Shown here: positions 20,707 to 33,187 of the stretch, piece after piece | Position numbering within the stretch: position 1 is the stretch's first letter | Layout: each line of letters starts with the position of its first letter | Assembly: GCF_031143425.1 (NCBI RefSeq) | Contig: NC_090439.1 | Coordinates: 354,882,027-354,946,026 of the forward strand | Reading direction: 5' to 3' | DNA: 64,000 bases | DNA from: Pleurodeles waltl | Taxonomy: Eukaryota > Chordata > Amphibia > Caudata > Salamandridae | The notes under the pieces: generated by a model | Databases searched by the model: none | The model's input: only the letters and a program-made list of their open reading frames with translations | Told to the model about the DNA's origin: nothing | Program-made: the position numbers and the translations under genes

Positions 20707-22467
20707 TTATAGCTAATAGCCAGCACCACCACATCATGTAGGGTGCTATCTTGGAATGTATTCACAAAGGAAGTGGAACTTTGAAGACACATAGAAAGTA
20801 GGTGCACGGCTTGCGTTTGGAACAATATAGCAAACAGGTGTTGCTATCAAACTCACAAAGGCATCGCAGACCCGTATTTAGTCTGTGCATTCGCTTGTCT
20901 GATTCCACCCCGCTGAAAGCTATATTGCGTTAGTCTGCCAAAGGGGCAGAATGGCAGCTGCATGGTTGCTGTGAGGCAGCCATTGGGTGCTGCTAGGGTG
21001 TAGAGGGGCACACGAAGGTCAGGGAGAGCTGCTGGAAGGTTCCCTGGAGCAATGCAGCATTAATAGAAGTGGAAACCACAGGTTTCTGGTCTAGGTTGAT
21101 GGTGCACGCCTAATCCACAGAACCAGGAAGCTGGTCCATGTGTTAAAAATTTAAAGATCCCTGGAGCTCCAGTCCAGTTTCACCACATGCCTGAGTTTGA
21201 ATGTAAGCACACGGACAAGCACAAAGTACTTTCAAAGGGGCGCCGCTGGGATGAGTCTGCTGACGAAAATGTGTTCTATAGGGAGGGAGACCTGGTGTGC
21301 CCACAAAGTAACCTGTTATCTTAGTGGATTCATTTCTTTGTGAGCAGTGCAGGCTGATTAGCAAGGGCAGGCAGAGATGGACACGTTCAATCTGAGGGCA
21401 ATATTGCGTTAGGTGGCTATGATGCAACCAAACAAAACCCGGTGAATTAGTTCAAACCATTCTGTTATTTACAAAAATGGCATTTCTGGACAGAGTGTGG
21501 CTTCTTTTGGAGTCAAGTCCACAATCTGCTTGAAGTATGTGGCTGGCTTGAGTTTGAATATCATGAATATGGCATTTTCCGAAAAGCTTACTTTGATGTA
21601 CTTTTAATGTAATCAGGTAATCACGAATAATCGTCAAAACTGAAGAGTGAAAGCTGTGAGGCTGTATTCAAGGAATATGACGTTTTATCTGAAGGACTGG
21701 GAGTGCAGCCTGACACTGGGAAAGTTTTAGCCTCATGCAGTGCGCAGAAGCATTGTGGCAGTAAGTGGCTTATAATAAACAGTCCACATATGGCTTACAT
21801 ATTGGCAGTCATGGTTTGACACAATGCATGTGTGTCTCTCAATAAGACCCTGGCTTGAGATAAGTGCCCACTGTTTCTGCCATACACGTCTTTACAATAC
21901 GCATGGAACACATTATTTTGTGAAACTGTGTGTCTGGATGATTTTTGGAGGGTTGTAACAGCAGATGGGTATTATTCCAAAGTTGACTTCACTTTAGGAC
22001 CAGGAGACCCGGAATTATCCTGCGACAAGAACCATTGGGGTGGGGAGAAATATTGTCACAGGAGAAAAGGAAGTGCAGAAGGAGGAGGCCTGCAAACCGA
22101 GAGGGCAGTGGCACACCTTTACAATAAGGAGCCTGCTCCTGGAGCTTGATGGTAGGTGTTTTCACGCATGCAGTACAGCTCTGCAAATCCATGAGCAGCG
22201 TTATCTGCATTCCAAACTTGGAACACTGAGAAGAGTAGTCCATGATTGATAGACATGCTACCAATGACTACAATCATTTTCAGTCTCCCCGAGCAGGTGT
22301 TCGGTGCATTCACAACTGACCTTTTGTACTGCACATATATGCTGTATTTTCGGTTATGGCTCCTTCTGAGGGCTTGCTGGCTACATGGTAAGAACACTTA
22401 GCAGCGTGCTACTGAGGTTCCGAGATACTGCACCATGGCTAATGGCCTATGCTTGAGTGTTTTAAGA

Positions 22468-22567
22468 TCACCGGGGGTGGGTGGAACTCTGCAGAATCTC
22501 ACATAGTTTTTATGTAACTCAGCGGAATTCCCCAGAGTAAAACTCTGCGAGTTCTGCCTACCCCTAG
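22468..22567. repeat. Small palindromic MITE-like repeat, copy 2
   Basis: Left end GGGGGTGGGTGGAACTCTGC and right end GCGAGTTCTGCCTACCCC are imperfect inverted repeats, related to 20570-20706. Confidence 0.45.
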
Positions 22568-22979
22568 TGTAGATACTTCTATTGTATGAGGTGGAACTGT
22601 GAGGCAATCGCTGCCTCCGTTGAGAAGGTGCAGTCCTCCCTCCAATCGCCATCTGTCAATTGCCCCAGGTTACCCAGCCAGGATTCTCACAGCTGATCAA
22701 ATGTGTCAGGGGTATTGATAACTAAAGTTGGGTACATGTGGGAGACTTTGTGGTTATTTAACTCCTCTGTGAGTAGTTTGGCTTCCATAAGATCATATTC
22801 TGGTATGTCTATGCACCCTCTAATGCATGGGGTATGGGTGTATCAATTGCAGATATCAGAAGAATTGGTAGCGGTGTAGGTCGGACTCTACCTATAGTTC
22901 CTGAAATGATTTCATATTAGACCTTGACATGATATCGCCCTTTTCTGTGATACCTATAGTTTCCCATGATATGAACCCT

Positions 22980-23331
22980 TCCAGTGCCACAACACATCGC
23001 GTCTCGTGCCATAACAGGGATTATCATGTCAATCGCATCCTCCAACCAACGGCACTATGACAGTCCCACCACGGCTGGAGAACCACTTATGTGGCTGCAG
23101 GGAGCTGCCCCAACGCCCACCCCCATACAAAATGTGCAGGAGGGGAGTCCTCTGTATTGCCCACCTTTCTGTGGCCATAGCAGGGTCATCCGTGTCAGCA
23201 AACCACCATTCGTTGATGGCGAGAGGATGCCTGGAACAACAATTCCCCCGTCATACGTGGATTTATAGCATTTGGAAAGAACAATCCTCGGGTGAAGTTC
23301 CTCCACAAGAAGGCCCTGAAAAGGGATTCTA
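22980..23331 (-). pseudogene. L1 ORF2 C-terminal part
   Basis: The minus frame at 23423-23055 contains KSTYDGGIVVPG, matching the K-x3-GG-x-x-x-P motif that follows the thumb in L1 ORF2. It joins the RT part once the MITE is removed. Confidence 0.6.
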
Positions 23332-24050
23332 GGGCCAGATGTATGAAAGCTTTTTGCATTCGCAAACGGGGCGAATGCCCATGTGCAAATGCAAAAAGCC
23401 AATTCAGAATGTATTAAAGGCATTCTGAAAGCAATTTTAAGGAATCGCTAAAATAGCGATTCCTTAAAATTGTGACCATGTTTAGAGAGTCGCAAATTGC
23501 GACTCTCTAAATAAGAAATCGCAAATAAGGATTCCTTATTTGCGATTTCTATAGCACATGTAAGAAGCAATTCCTAAATGTGAATTGGGCATTTAGGAAT
23601 CACTATTTACCACCAGGTTGAACCTGGTGGTAACCATGTGCAAATTTAAAAAAAGCATTTAAAATGCATTTTTAAAATTGACATGTAAAGCACACATGCC
23701 CTTTTGGCATGTATGCACCTTACATGTTGTAAAAAAATATTTTGGGGTGCAGCAGAGGGGGCCTTAGGCCCCCAGCACCCTGGGGTTTTGCATTTCCAAA
23801 ATTGCGATTTCCAGTTAAGAAATCGCAATTTTGGAAATGCAAAAAATTCGCAGATATGGGCCTACAGGCACATAGGTGCGGATGGGGCCGGTATCGCAAT
23901 TTGCGATTCGGTAATAGCATTTGCGATTTTTAAGAAATCGCTATTACCGAATCGCAAATGTGATACATTGCATTTTGCGATTCAGAAATAGCGATTTCTT
24001 AAAAATCACTATTTCTGACTCGTAAAAGGCCTTCTTGGTACATCTGGCCC
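23332..24050. mobile_element. Hairpin-array MITE (719 bp) inserted in the L1
   Basis: Ends GGGCCAGATGTATG and, reverse-complemented, GGGCCAGATGTACC, with direct repeats CTA on both sides (23329-23331, 24051-24053). The interior holds at least six perfect or near-perfect palindromes built on GCGATT/AATCGC: 23432-23473, 23481-23511, 23514-23550, 23786-23846, 23891-23966 and 23978-24023. No coding capacity; the short frames within it are by-products of the palindromes. The target lies in the L1 ORF2 region between RT and C-terminus. Confidence 0.8.
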
Positions 24051-24059
24051 CTAGTCTCC

Positions 24060-24800
24060 TAAAAAATGCGATGGAGAGTGGGAATGGGTAATTCTGAAGT
24101 TGATACAGTAGAGGGGGCAGTACAATCATTGCATATGAAGCTGAGTGTCTGATAATGGATAATGGCAATGTTGCCTAATAGCCTAGATCCCAGGTCACCA
24201 GATCAAGACGGACTTGGATGTTCCATTCCCTCACTTGCTCAGGGTCATCAGTCATGTACACACCCAAATATTGAAACCCTTCCTGAGGATCTGCCGGCCA
24301 GTCCAGCTCTCCTGAGTCACAGACCACAGGATACACTGAGGATTTGGATTTGTTAATGGTGAGCCCATAGTATTAGTTAAAGATCACCATGATCTGTAGA
24401 GCTTGAGGACTGGAGTTAATATAGTCGTTCAGAAAAAGCAGAACATCAACAATATATAATGTGAGCCTGTCTGAGGTCTCTGGCACCCACTACAGGCCCA
24501 TCACCAAGGCGTCCACCCTCACCCATGCCTCCAAGGCCTCAACCGCGAACAACAGGCACGAAAGGAGGCAGACCTGTCTTGTCCCTCTTTACAACAGGAA
24601 GTGGCTGGAGAGCATCCTTACTCTTGCCCAAAGGTCAGTGTACCACCACTGCACCCAAGAGATTAATTTAGGCCCGAAGTTAAGCTTCTGCAGCACACAA
24701 AGCAGGTACTCCCAGGGTACAGTGTCAAAAGCCTTATGAAAATCCACCAGCAGGATTGCATGTGCACCTGGCAGTCTGTATGACCACTATTTTAGCCATT
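24060..24800 (-). pseudogene. L1 ORF2 reverse transcriptase part
   Basis: On the minus strand around 24770-24700 the sequence encodes LLVDFHKAFDTVPWEYL, the L1 RT motif with the first catalytic Asp (normally D-x-x-KAFD). Around 24455-24425 a Y-x-x-D-VLLFL segment stands where L1 has the F/YADD box, so the second catalytic site is altered. Further on, LTINKSKS matches the L1 'G-L-x-x-N-x-x-KS' block. Several stops are present. Confidence 0.7.
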
Positions 24801-25509
24801 CGGATGCCAGAAGGAAGATTGCCTGTCTCTTGGGCCTGCTCAAACATATCCATTAGGGTTTCAAGCAGCAGTCCCCTTTACACCTTAAAGAACTTCACTA
24901 GTGAACTATTAGGGCCTGCAGTCTTCTTGGAGTGAAGTTGGAATAAGGCTGCCCCCCAATTCCTAACATGTGATGTCTCTGTCCAGATAATCTCAGTCCT
25001 TATCTGTCAAGGGATGCATGGGCAGGTCTCTCACAAAGTCTCTGAGGCATCGAGATTACCCCCAAGTGGTTGATCATAGAGCCATGTGTGATAAGTAGCA
25101 AAGCACCGGGCAATAGCCACACCCCTGGCATATATGACCATTCCCCTATCCGTTATGTATGCAATAGGTATCCATGTGCTGTATTAGCACATAGGCAGTG
25201 CAGGGTCTCACTCACCTTGTCACCCCTTTGATAGATGCAGCTTTGTGTGGCAAGCCAAACTGCTTTGGCTTCATCCAAAAGCAAGTGACAAAGTATTTCT
25301 TATTAGTGGAAGGAGTCCACAGGGGGGGCAAGAGAGCCGGATACCACATAGACTGCCTCCAGTTTGGCAAGTCGGGCCTCCATTTCAGTCATTTCTTGTC
25401 TTCGCTGCTTGCGCCAACTGGAGTTATAGCCAACAATGTCACCCTAGACCTCTGCCTTTAAATCCTCCCAGAAGATCTACGGGGACTCTACTGTCTGACT
25501 GTCAATGTA

Positions 25510-26640
25510 ACCCTTATCCGCAGTGTGGATATGAGACTTGGCCTCTGTGTCCTGAAGCCACTAGTTGTTTAGGTGCCAGTCCAACCTGGAATGCCACAAG
25601 CCGATGTGAAGCACCAGTTCCATGGGTGAATGGACAGACTGCGAGCATGGATATAAGTTTCCTGCACCCTATGGTGCTTTGATGCAGGCAAATGGAAACA
25701 ATTGAGTCGGGAGAGGACTTTGTGGGCTCCAGAGTAGAAAGTATAGCCCTGTTCTCCATGATGTAAGGACCACCACAAATCTACCAGGCCCATTGGCATC
25801 CATGAATCGAGCAAGAGGGATATCTCTTGATCTGCTCCCCTCCCGTCTTAGTGGTCCAGTCGAGTCCCCAACTAGCCACTCCATTAAAACGTCTCCCGAG
25901 GATCAAGCACCCCACTGGGAATAGCATCATTAAGCCTTCCAGAGCATGTAAAAACTCAATGTAAAGCAGTGGAGAAGCATATATGCTGGTCAGAGAAATT
26001 GAGTACCCATGAAGAAGACCTGAACGCCACATAGCGACCTTTATTATTGTGTCATATCTTATCCACTACCAGCGGACAACATCAAAGTAAATATGGTGGT
26101 TCTCCAGGACCCCGCACAAAGCCTGCCTGGAACATCTGCTTGTACCCAATTCAGGCAAGAAAGGGAACCCTAGAGCCCACCAGGTGGATTTCTTGCAGAA
26201 GAAGTGTGTCAGCCATGTAACACTTAGCCTGCCTCAAGACTGCACCTTGAATGATGGGGTAGGAGAGCTCATTAACATGTCAGGACAGAAGGCGAATAGG
26301 ACTACTATCATCAGCGTCAGCCTGAACTGCCATCAGGACTGTCAAAGCAGCATCCAATGTCAGGCAGGGGAGCTGTCCGGGCTCAGCATCAAACATGTCC
26401 TTGCACATCAGTGCCTCATGTAGTTGCACAAGAGACTACAAAACAAAACCAGAACCAAACTCCCTTATCCCTTTTCCCCATACCTTCTGAACATGAAGTA
26501 CCTATTGTGAAATAAACTAGGAACTGCTTCCGACTGGGCGAACAATCCCTAACAATGTTCCTTTGTACTTTACCCCTGCTAACCCCAATTACCGACAATT
26601 TTGAAAAGTAAACAAATGAAAAGCACAAGGGTGCATGTGG
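25510..26640 (-). pseudogene. L1 ORF2 endonuclease part
   Basis: The minus frame at 26032-25781 contains VGCLILGRRFNGVASW near 25900, corresponding to the GGDFN motif of the apurinic-type endonuclease with the catalytic Asp lost. Flanking frames carry other weak endonuclease blocks. Broken by stops. Confidence 0.6.
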
Positions 26641-26849
26641 TCAGCCACATTCCCTCTCCTCTCTAGAGCCAGGATTAAAGTGCTAGGATAAGCTTAGATA
26701 GTAAAGATTGTCAAGGGGCCTGAATCCTTGGCACATGTGGTGAGATTAGCCCCTCCATGTGCCACAACCAGATCAAATGATCTCAAACGGCAGGGCTGCT
26801 GATCTTCCACCAGTCGAGCTGCAGAGTGGCACCTCCTACATGTGCTCTG

Positions 26850-27520
26850 GGAAAGATGTAGTAGCTGCCCCTAACCACAGTCCTACCCTGTCATGTCGTG
26901 GCATGTGGAGAAGGCCGTTCCTTTAGCCATTTCCTGGCTGCTTCGGGTGTATCAAAGAAAAGAGTTTTGTTCTGATAAATCACTTTCAGCCGCGCCAGAA
27001 AGATCAGCATATATTGAATCTAAAGTGCTCATAGTTTCTGTTTGACTGTTAGGAAACTGTGCCTTTCTTGTTGAACTTTGAGCGTATAGTCAGGGAAACC
27101 CATCACACAGGTGGACTTTCACTGCAGGTTCTCCTTTATCCAAAAAGCCTTAAGGATCCTGTCACAGTCTGCAAAGTTGAAGATACATGCAATTACGGGG
27201 CAAGGCTGGGCCCCTGGCAGCAGCCTCTGCACCTGGGATGTGTGTTCCCTTTCCACCACAAAGCAGGGGGAGAGTTCCCCTTCAGGCACCCAGGATTTCA
27301 TCCAAGTAGTCACAAATTGAGTGGGGACCGACCCCTCTGTAGTCTCTGAGACTCCTGCAATCTGTATGGTATTTCATTGAGAGCAACCCTAAGCATCTTC
27401 CATTCAGGATTCAAGATGGTGCACAGTTTTTTCGGAATTCCACAACTGTGGTTTGTAGGGTATGAACTCTGTCCTCTGTTGTTGAATTATGGTTTTCGGC
27501 TTCTGTAAGCCTTGCGTCAT
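26850..27520 (-). pseudogene. L1 ORF1 (RNA-binding protein) remnant
   Basis: The minus frame at 27313-27119 reads as the L1 ORF1 RNA-recognition domain: a W at the start, SPCFVVEREH, PVIACIFNFADCDRIL. Upstream (27500-27380) is a heptad-like Glu/Arg/Thr-rich stretch typical of the ORF1 coiled coil. Downstream near 26980-26900 is FFDTPEAARKWL, matching the ORF1 C-terminal domain. Confidence 0.7.
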
Positions 27521-27560
27521 ATTGGGAATGTTGCACCCCCCCACGCCTCAAGTTCCACTG

Positions 27561-27780
27561 CCCTCGCAGCGGGGCCACATCTCGCAAGTGTCATCTGCTG
27601 GAGCCTACAGGGGCCTCCTGGGTGCTGTTTCAAGGCTGGATCCATGGGGCTGATGCCTATTAGCACCTAACCTCAGGGGAGCCCCCCCCATTCACTGGAG
27701 TACCACCTTGTTGAAGTAAGCCTCAGCAAGGCCTACTAGTGCAAGGGGTTCGCCCTTCTCTGCACAAAGTCCTCAGACAA
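27561..27780. other. Probable L1 5' leader region
   Basis: GC-rich and Pro-codon rich in several frames; lies between ORF1 and an LTR-like start. No gene seen. Confidence 0.3.
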
Positions 27781-29100
27781 TATAGGAAGAAGTTGGCACA
27801 GAAACTGAAATAAAAGACAAAGTTTATTAAACCTCATGAGGTGGTACTACAGTTCAAACAGCACCCTTCGGTAATGTTTGAAGTAGCACACTGAACTAAG
27901 AGAGCATGTTACTTTTATACCCACGCAGGGGCTAAAAGAAGGTGGTACAATTATAGAAGCAAGACTTACATACATATAAGGTCATATGGAAATGCACAGT
28001 CGACAGGTAGGAGGGGCTAACAGTTTTCAAGGACTAGTTGACACATTACTGTCTGTTACTGATTACTAACAGCTGCAGATCCTACTGGGCATGTGCGAAA
28101 GTGGGAGATGCTAAATACAACTTGTCACTAGACAGATTTTCAAGAGTAGTTAACAGAAAGGTAGGACAGAGCACATGTCGAGCACATGGCAGAGAAAATG
28201 GCTGCCTTGAATACAAAATGGATTCCGCGAAATATTCACAATAGTTGCTAAATACAAGATGTCTTCTGCTTATGCTTAATCTAATCGCTACTGACTTACA
28301 ACAACCTGACTCCACCAGGCCCGCTCATGTTCTCTGCCACCACCAATAACCACACTGGAGGTTCTCCTTGCCAGACACTCAACTCGCACGGCTGCAGAAG
28401 GAGGAATCGGGGTAGCCTTTTCTCAAGACAGCAGATCAGGCCCAGCTGCCGCCTCTCCTGCTTCTAGCCGGTCAGCGGGTGCCCACAAAGTTCCAGGTAT
28501 CCTCCCAGGTTCTGCTGCCCCCGCTGCAGCTGCTCATGTTTCCAGGCCTCCTAGCCTGCTGCCCAGGACAGATTTCAGGTGAGCAGTTGCAGAGCTCAGA
28601 AAGGAGCAGCCACCACATTCAGTGCTGTAACCATGCCCCCGAATATGGGAGTTTTTCACCACCAGCACATATAAAACTTAAAATGACATTTCCAACCTTT
28701 TAATTACACACCACCCTGCCTTATGGGCACTACCTAGGACCTACCTTAGGGGTGACATATGTAGTAAAAGCGTTGCTTCAGCCTTGACAAGGGGGTTTAA
28801 ATGCCAAGGCGACATAGCAGTGTGACACTGCATTCAGGCTGCAATGACAGCCCTGGGACATAGTTCAAGGTGCTGCTTAAGTGGGTGGCACAGTGAGTGC
28901 TGCAGGCCCAGTGGTAGCATTTAATTTGCAGGCTCTGGGTGAATAGTTTATGACTCTACAAGGTCTTATAGGTAAATTAAATATGCCAATTAGGTATATG
29001 TCAATCAAATCATGTTTAGGGGAGTAAGCACTAGCACTTTAGCAGTGGTGAAATACAAAGAGCCCTAAAGCTAACCAAAACATAAATCCATCAATAATTG
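27781..29100. repeat. LTR-like interspersed repeat(s)
   Basis: Starts with TATAGGAAGAAGTTGGCAC, similar to the start of other long LTRs in the window. 28670-29080 shares blocks in order with R3 at 43850-44110 (ACCCTGC.TTATGGGC, GTGGGTGGCAC, TTTAATTTGCAGGCTCTG). Probably one or two fused LTR remnants. No coding capacity. Confidence 0.35.
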
Positions 29101-30382
29101 GAATCAAGTAGGCAAAAGGTTTAGGGGAACCACCTTGAGGCTGACATGTCTAACAGCTGAGCTTTCCACAAACAAGAAAAAGTGTAACATGACCACCAAA
29201 CTTTTATGCTTCACATACAGTTGTCACATTACACAATCCTGATTCCCCCAGATTCAATCCCTACTCAATTAAGAGCAGCCTGCTGTGTGCAATTCACTGT
29301 CACATTTATCAAGTTCCTCAAATTATAGGTCGAGACGGTAGATAGATTTGCAGGCACAGTCCTGTAAAGTTGATGTTATTGCATTGTCAACTGCAGAGAT
29401 GTTCAGGCTGATAAAACATGATTGCAAACGTTTTGTACTAGGGTTCAGTAAGTATGGGCACGTGTGCACCAGTGATTGGTAATGGTAAGTGCAAACTCAT
29501 CAACATTTACATGTCTTGTTGCTTATCATACTCAGTCCAAATTTGACTGTTGCAAGTGGATCTAGGAGAAATTGAAGCCTTATAAATTTGGATTTTATTG
29601 AATGTTTCAAATTCATTTGCATGCTGTGGCGGGGCAGAAAGAACCAAGTTATAATGCTCGGTGAGGGAACGTTCCTCCATAGGCTTTCAAGGAGTTTAGA
29701 ATCCATGCTTCACCTACCATATGCTCAGCATTAATAATAATAGGGTCGCTACTGTTATTAACATTAGAACTTTTTCAGTAAGGATATCCAGTGATCTGTT
29801 AAAGGCCACATTAGCACACTCCTGGCGCTATCAGTGAGATGAAAAAGCTCATGCCGCTTTGGCCGACCTGACTTTCCAGGACTCTGCTGCAGCCTAGGAC
29901 AGGGCTCCCAATGGAGAAACCACGGGGTGGCTAATGCCAGCAGAATTGTCCCAGGAGAGGGCCAATGGAAACCGCAACATTGCCCTCTGAAGGTCACTAA
30001 AGGCCTGGCACTGATGGGCAGATACTTCCTGTCCAACCCAAAAACAAGTAGTGGAGATACGTGAAAGTGTAGTAGTCTATTTCAAAGTGGTGCATGCTGG
30101 TGATTAACTCCTTCCTATCTGTTTGCAGGACATCCTACATGAGCACATTTTGGTTTTGGGGAATTAAAGTCATTTGTCCAGGACCACAAAATTATTTAAA
30201 ATGGGCAAACTTGGATTTGTGCTCAGGTCCCCTAGCTCGTAGCATGCAACTTAATAAACACTTGACCACCAGTCCTAGCAGAAACATTTGTCGAACATTT
30301 TAACACTATCCAAACACCTAAACATAAACATAGAAGAAGGATTGCTCTAAAAAACTGGATTTTCTGCAACAATTGACATGAA
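29101..30382. other. Unclassified repeats without genes
   Basis: No supported open frame. A possible MIR-like SINE is listed at 30155-30265. The rest shows no recognised structure. Confidence 0.4.
30155..30265 (-). repeat. Possible MIR-like tRNA-derived SINE
   Basis: Contains, in order, a 'TCATTTGTCCAGGACCACA' block, a 'GGATTTGTGCTCAGGTCCCC' block and a 'CTTGACCACCAGT' block, which parallels the antisense core of vertebrate MIR elements ('...GCCCAAGGTCACA...GGATT.GAACCCAGG...TTAACCAC...'). Similarity judged by eye only. Confidence 0.35.
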
Positions 30383-31263
30383 GGACCATATTTATTCTTT
30401 TTGCCGCAAAACTGCGCAAACACAGTTTTGTGGCAAAAAGTATAGCGCCGGCTTGCATCATTCCAAGGAGCCAGCTGGGCGCCCAATTTATGGAATCCCG
30501 CAAGCCAGGGCTAAGAGTGGGCTAGCGCCTGGAAAAATGACGTTAGCTGTGTGGGGGTGGGGGTATGGGGAAAGGGGGTTTTGCCTCATAATATCACGCT
30601 AGGCTGGTTAGAGGCACAAAAAAAATGCTGTTAACCAGCCTAACTTCATTTCCAGATGCAAAACCATCCATACCACATGACACCTGTCTTATAAAAGACA
30701 GAAGTCATGCACAGCACCCCAATGGCCAGCACAGGGAACCAGTGTCCCCTGGGCATAGCCATTGCATCCAGTGCCATGCAGGGGGGCCATTTCAGGGCCC
30801 CCAATGGCACTTAAATAAAAAAATGAAATACTTACCTATACTTCCTCTGGTGTGGGTGAGGGTGTTCCTGGGGCTTGACGTGGACACCTGTGGGCCCATT
30901 CCATGCGGTATGACCATGGGAATTGGTCCACAGGCCCCCTAACGCATGCTCTGACCCAAGCTTTAAATAATGGTGCTAAGCAGGTTTAGCGACATTATTT
31001 AGGCTTGCCTCCCACCCGTTCACCATTTTTGCACAGGTGGATAAATCAGGCGTTAGGGGCTTTGAGTAATTGTTTGGACGGGAATGCCTACCTTGCATCT
31101 CATTGATGCAAGATGGTTTCACGCATCCAAAAAATGACGTTAACTCCTATATTTTGACGCTAGACGAGTCTAGCGTCAAATATAAATATGGAGTTAAGTT
31201 TGCGCTGAAGTTGCTTAAAAAAATGATGCACGTTTAGCACAAACAGAGTACAAATATGCCCCC
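30383..31263. mobile_element. 0.9-kb Harbinger-type MITE (family M1), inverted and diverged
   Basis: Ends GGACCATATTTATTC and (right) ACAAATATGCCCC. The interior matches the reverse complement of 18004-18913 in order: TTTTTGCCGCAAAACTGCGC, a CAGTGTCCCCTGGGCAT block, the 'GTGGGTGAGG' block and AATATAAATATGGAGTTA. More diverged than the 18-kb and 47-kb copies. Confidence 0.7.
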
Positions 31264-31499
31264 AAATGTCTTACATCATCATGCATGGCTTCAGACTGCA
31301 TTGTCAAGAGGGAAAGAATTTCATGGGCTGGAAGCGACATCACTGCTGGAGCTTGTTTACTATGAAAATAAAGGACTGCAAAGAGGTATGTCCTGCGTGA
31401 GAGTTCAGCACTTGATGCGCATTGCCATTCATGTAATTTCTCTGGTGGCATTCAGGCTTGGAGCAAGTTTAAAGCTGACCAGCACTTACAAGTTGTGTA

Positions 31500-33000
31500 A
31501 ATATTTTTAAATGCTTGGGAATGGGGTAAGCACAGCACCTGTGACCTAGTTCAGAAACCACCATTGCCTCTGGCTAAATTGAGTTTTGCAACAGCAATTC
31601 CAGTATTAATAAATATCTTGTCATATGTGGGTAGGAAATAGTCCTCCCATATGCCAAGCAGCATTGTTTTGGGGCCTATGTTAATCTGAGCTTCATGCTA
31701 GATACATGATTCTTCACCTCTCCCAGGATAGTTTGATTTATGGACAGTCCCTCCATGTGAGCAAGAAATTGCCCCTTTTCACATTATCTGTGATTCCTTG
31801 TGGTCAGGCAGCATTATTTATCAGTTTTTTTAATATATTAATGATATAACCTTTGTCTGTGTGGCCCCTGTATTCTGTTTTCTAGAGTGGAACAGTCGAA
31901 TACATCCTCCTAGCATTCTTTGAATTTGTGCAGTGCATGTATGAGTTGCAGATATGTAAAGAACTTATTGAGACTAAATTCTTCTTCAACATCTTGATAC
32001 GTCTTCATGTCTGAAACTTTTCATTTGTCATTTACTTTAGATATGCCTATCCTTTCCCTTTGTTGGAAGCCAAGGAGCAGTCCAATCTCTTTCAGTGAAT
32101 GGCTGTCCCAAAGAGAGATTGAATATGCTATCCGGTATTTCCATCATATTTATCTTATTGTTGCCTTTAATAGGTTGTGGTCAATTAGCTGGTGAGGTTC
32201 TCCCACAAATCATACCCCGCTGTCCTGTGATTAGCCAGTCTATTTGGTGGGCAGGTTTGTCTTGCAGAGAGAATGCCCAATCATTGAGTACCACCAAGAG
32301 GGAGGCCCAATATTACCTATGGACATCTGGAAGTGCAACCCCTCATAAAATCGCCTAAAGAGACATGCAGGATTTTCCCATCCCACAGTAGTATGCTTAC
32401 AGTCTTGCCTATTTGTGTGAAGTATGTTTCTGGCACCACCACCAGGCTGGTCACAGACCCAATGTATTACAGAGTCTGATTAAGCCTACGTAAACTGTGT
32501 TTGGTTTCCCTGCCAGGTCTGAAGCCTGATGGGTGAGGCTGAATTAGTGAACTATTGCATGATTAAAGCATTGTCATGAGGGCCTTCGCAAATACGTTTT
32601 TTCGATGTTCATCAAGAAAATGGTCTGGTAAGAGGCACAATCATTGTATGCTATTCAGGCCTTCCTAACAATGTTAGTGTGGTCGTATATAGGTTGAGCA
32701 GTATTTGCCTGTCTTTCTTGACTTTCAACCATGGACACCATATTTTCCACTAATTTTACAGAGAGGTGTTTAAATATTACCAATGGAAATCCATTGGGCA
32801 CAGTGGCTCTGTGGCCCTGCAATTGTGATATTGTTGCTTCCATTTCTTCCTGATTAAGGCCCAACTTAGTTCCTCTCATTGCTCAGCAGTATAGGAACTG
32901 GAAGTTCTGCCACAAAGTAGGCCATATATTCTTCTTTATGGTACTTATTTGTGTGCTGCATAACATCCTTTGAGTATATTGGAAATGTCTCAGCAATTCT
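31500..33000 (-). pseudogene. L1-clade LINE ORF2 3' half (antisense fragment)
   Basis: On the minus strand near 32010-31900 the sequence gives a YQDVEEEFSLN...FFTYLQLIHAL segment, the 'F-x-x-L..K-Y-x-L......RYLQLRH' block late in L1 ORF2. Near 32130-32060 is a W-x-APWLPTK segment typical of the region before it. Stops and frame changes throughout. No 5' half is visible. Confidence 0.55.
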
Positions 33001-33021
33001 TTAATCACATTGCACAATCAC

Positions 33022-33187
33022 CCTGTAAGAAAATGGGTTATTGGTTGAAAGAGGTGGAAACTCCACTCATGCAAGAACCACAATCCGTGTCAGGGTGAAC
33101 CACAGAAGTCACTAAATTGATCTGTGCTTAACCCTCTGATAGCTTGGCACAAAAGCAGCCAGGCTTAACATAGAGGCACTGTACTAA
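33022..33187. repeat. R3 repeat copy B, left part (host of the Harbinger insertion)
   Basis: Begins TGTAAGAAAATGGGTT and follows copy A (15950 on) with the same 'AGGGTGAACCACA', 'AGCTTGGCACAAAA' and 'TAGAGGCA' blocks. It is interrupted by the TAA duplication and element at 33188 and resumes at 42626. Confidence 0.6.

Larger units (their letters stand above)
19561..22680. other. No recognised genes
   Basis: Short open frames only, none with a recognisable motif. Two small palindromic repeats (20570-20706 and 22468-22567) are listed separately. The rest is probably old repeat sequence that I cannot classify. Confidence 0.5.
22690..27560 (-). mobile_element. Decayed L1-clade LINE, antisense, with ORF1 and ORF2
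   Basis: From right to left on the minus strand: ORF1 coiled coil and RNA-binding part (27520-26850), ORF2 endonuclease (about 26640-25510), RT (about 24800-24060) and the C-terminal region (23331-22980). All are interrupted by many stops and frame changes. A MITE (23332-24050) splits RT from the C-terminus. The domain order is that of vertebrate L1 elements. The 5' end near 27560 is unclear. Confidence 0.75.

Noticed and set aside
23646..23991. Open frames repeating the sequence of each other on both strands
   Set aside because: Translation of palindromes in the hairpin MITE.
30155..30265. A functional tRNA gene
   Set aside because: Only SINE-like core similarity; no cloverleaf can be drawn.
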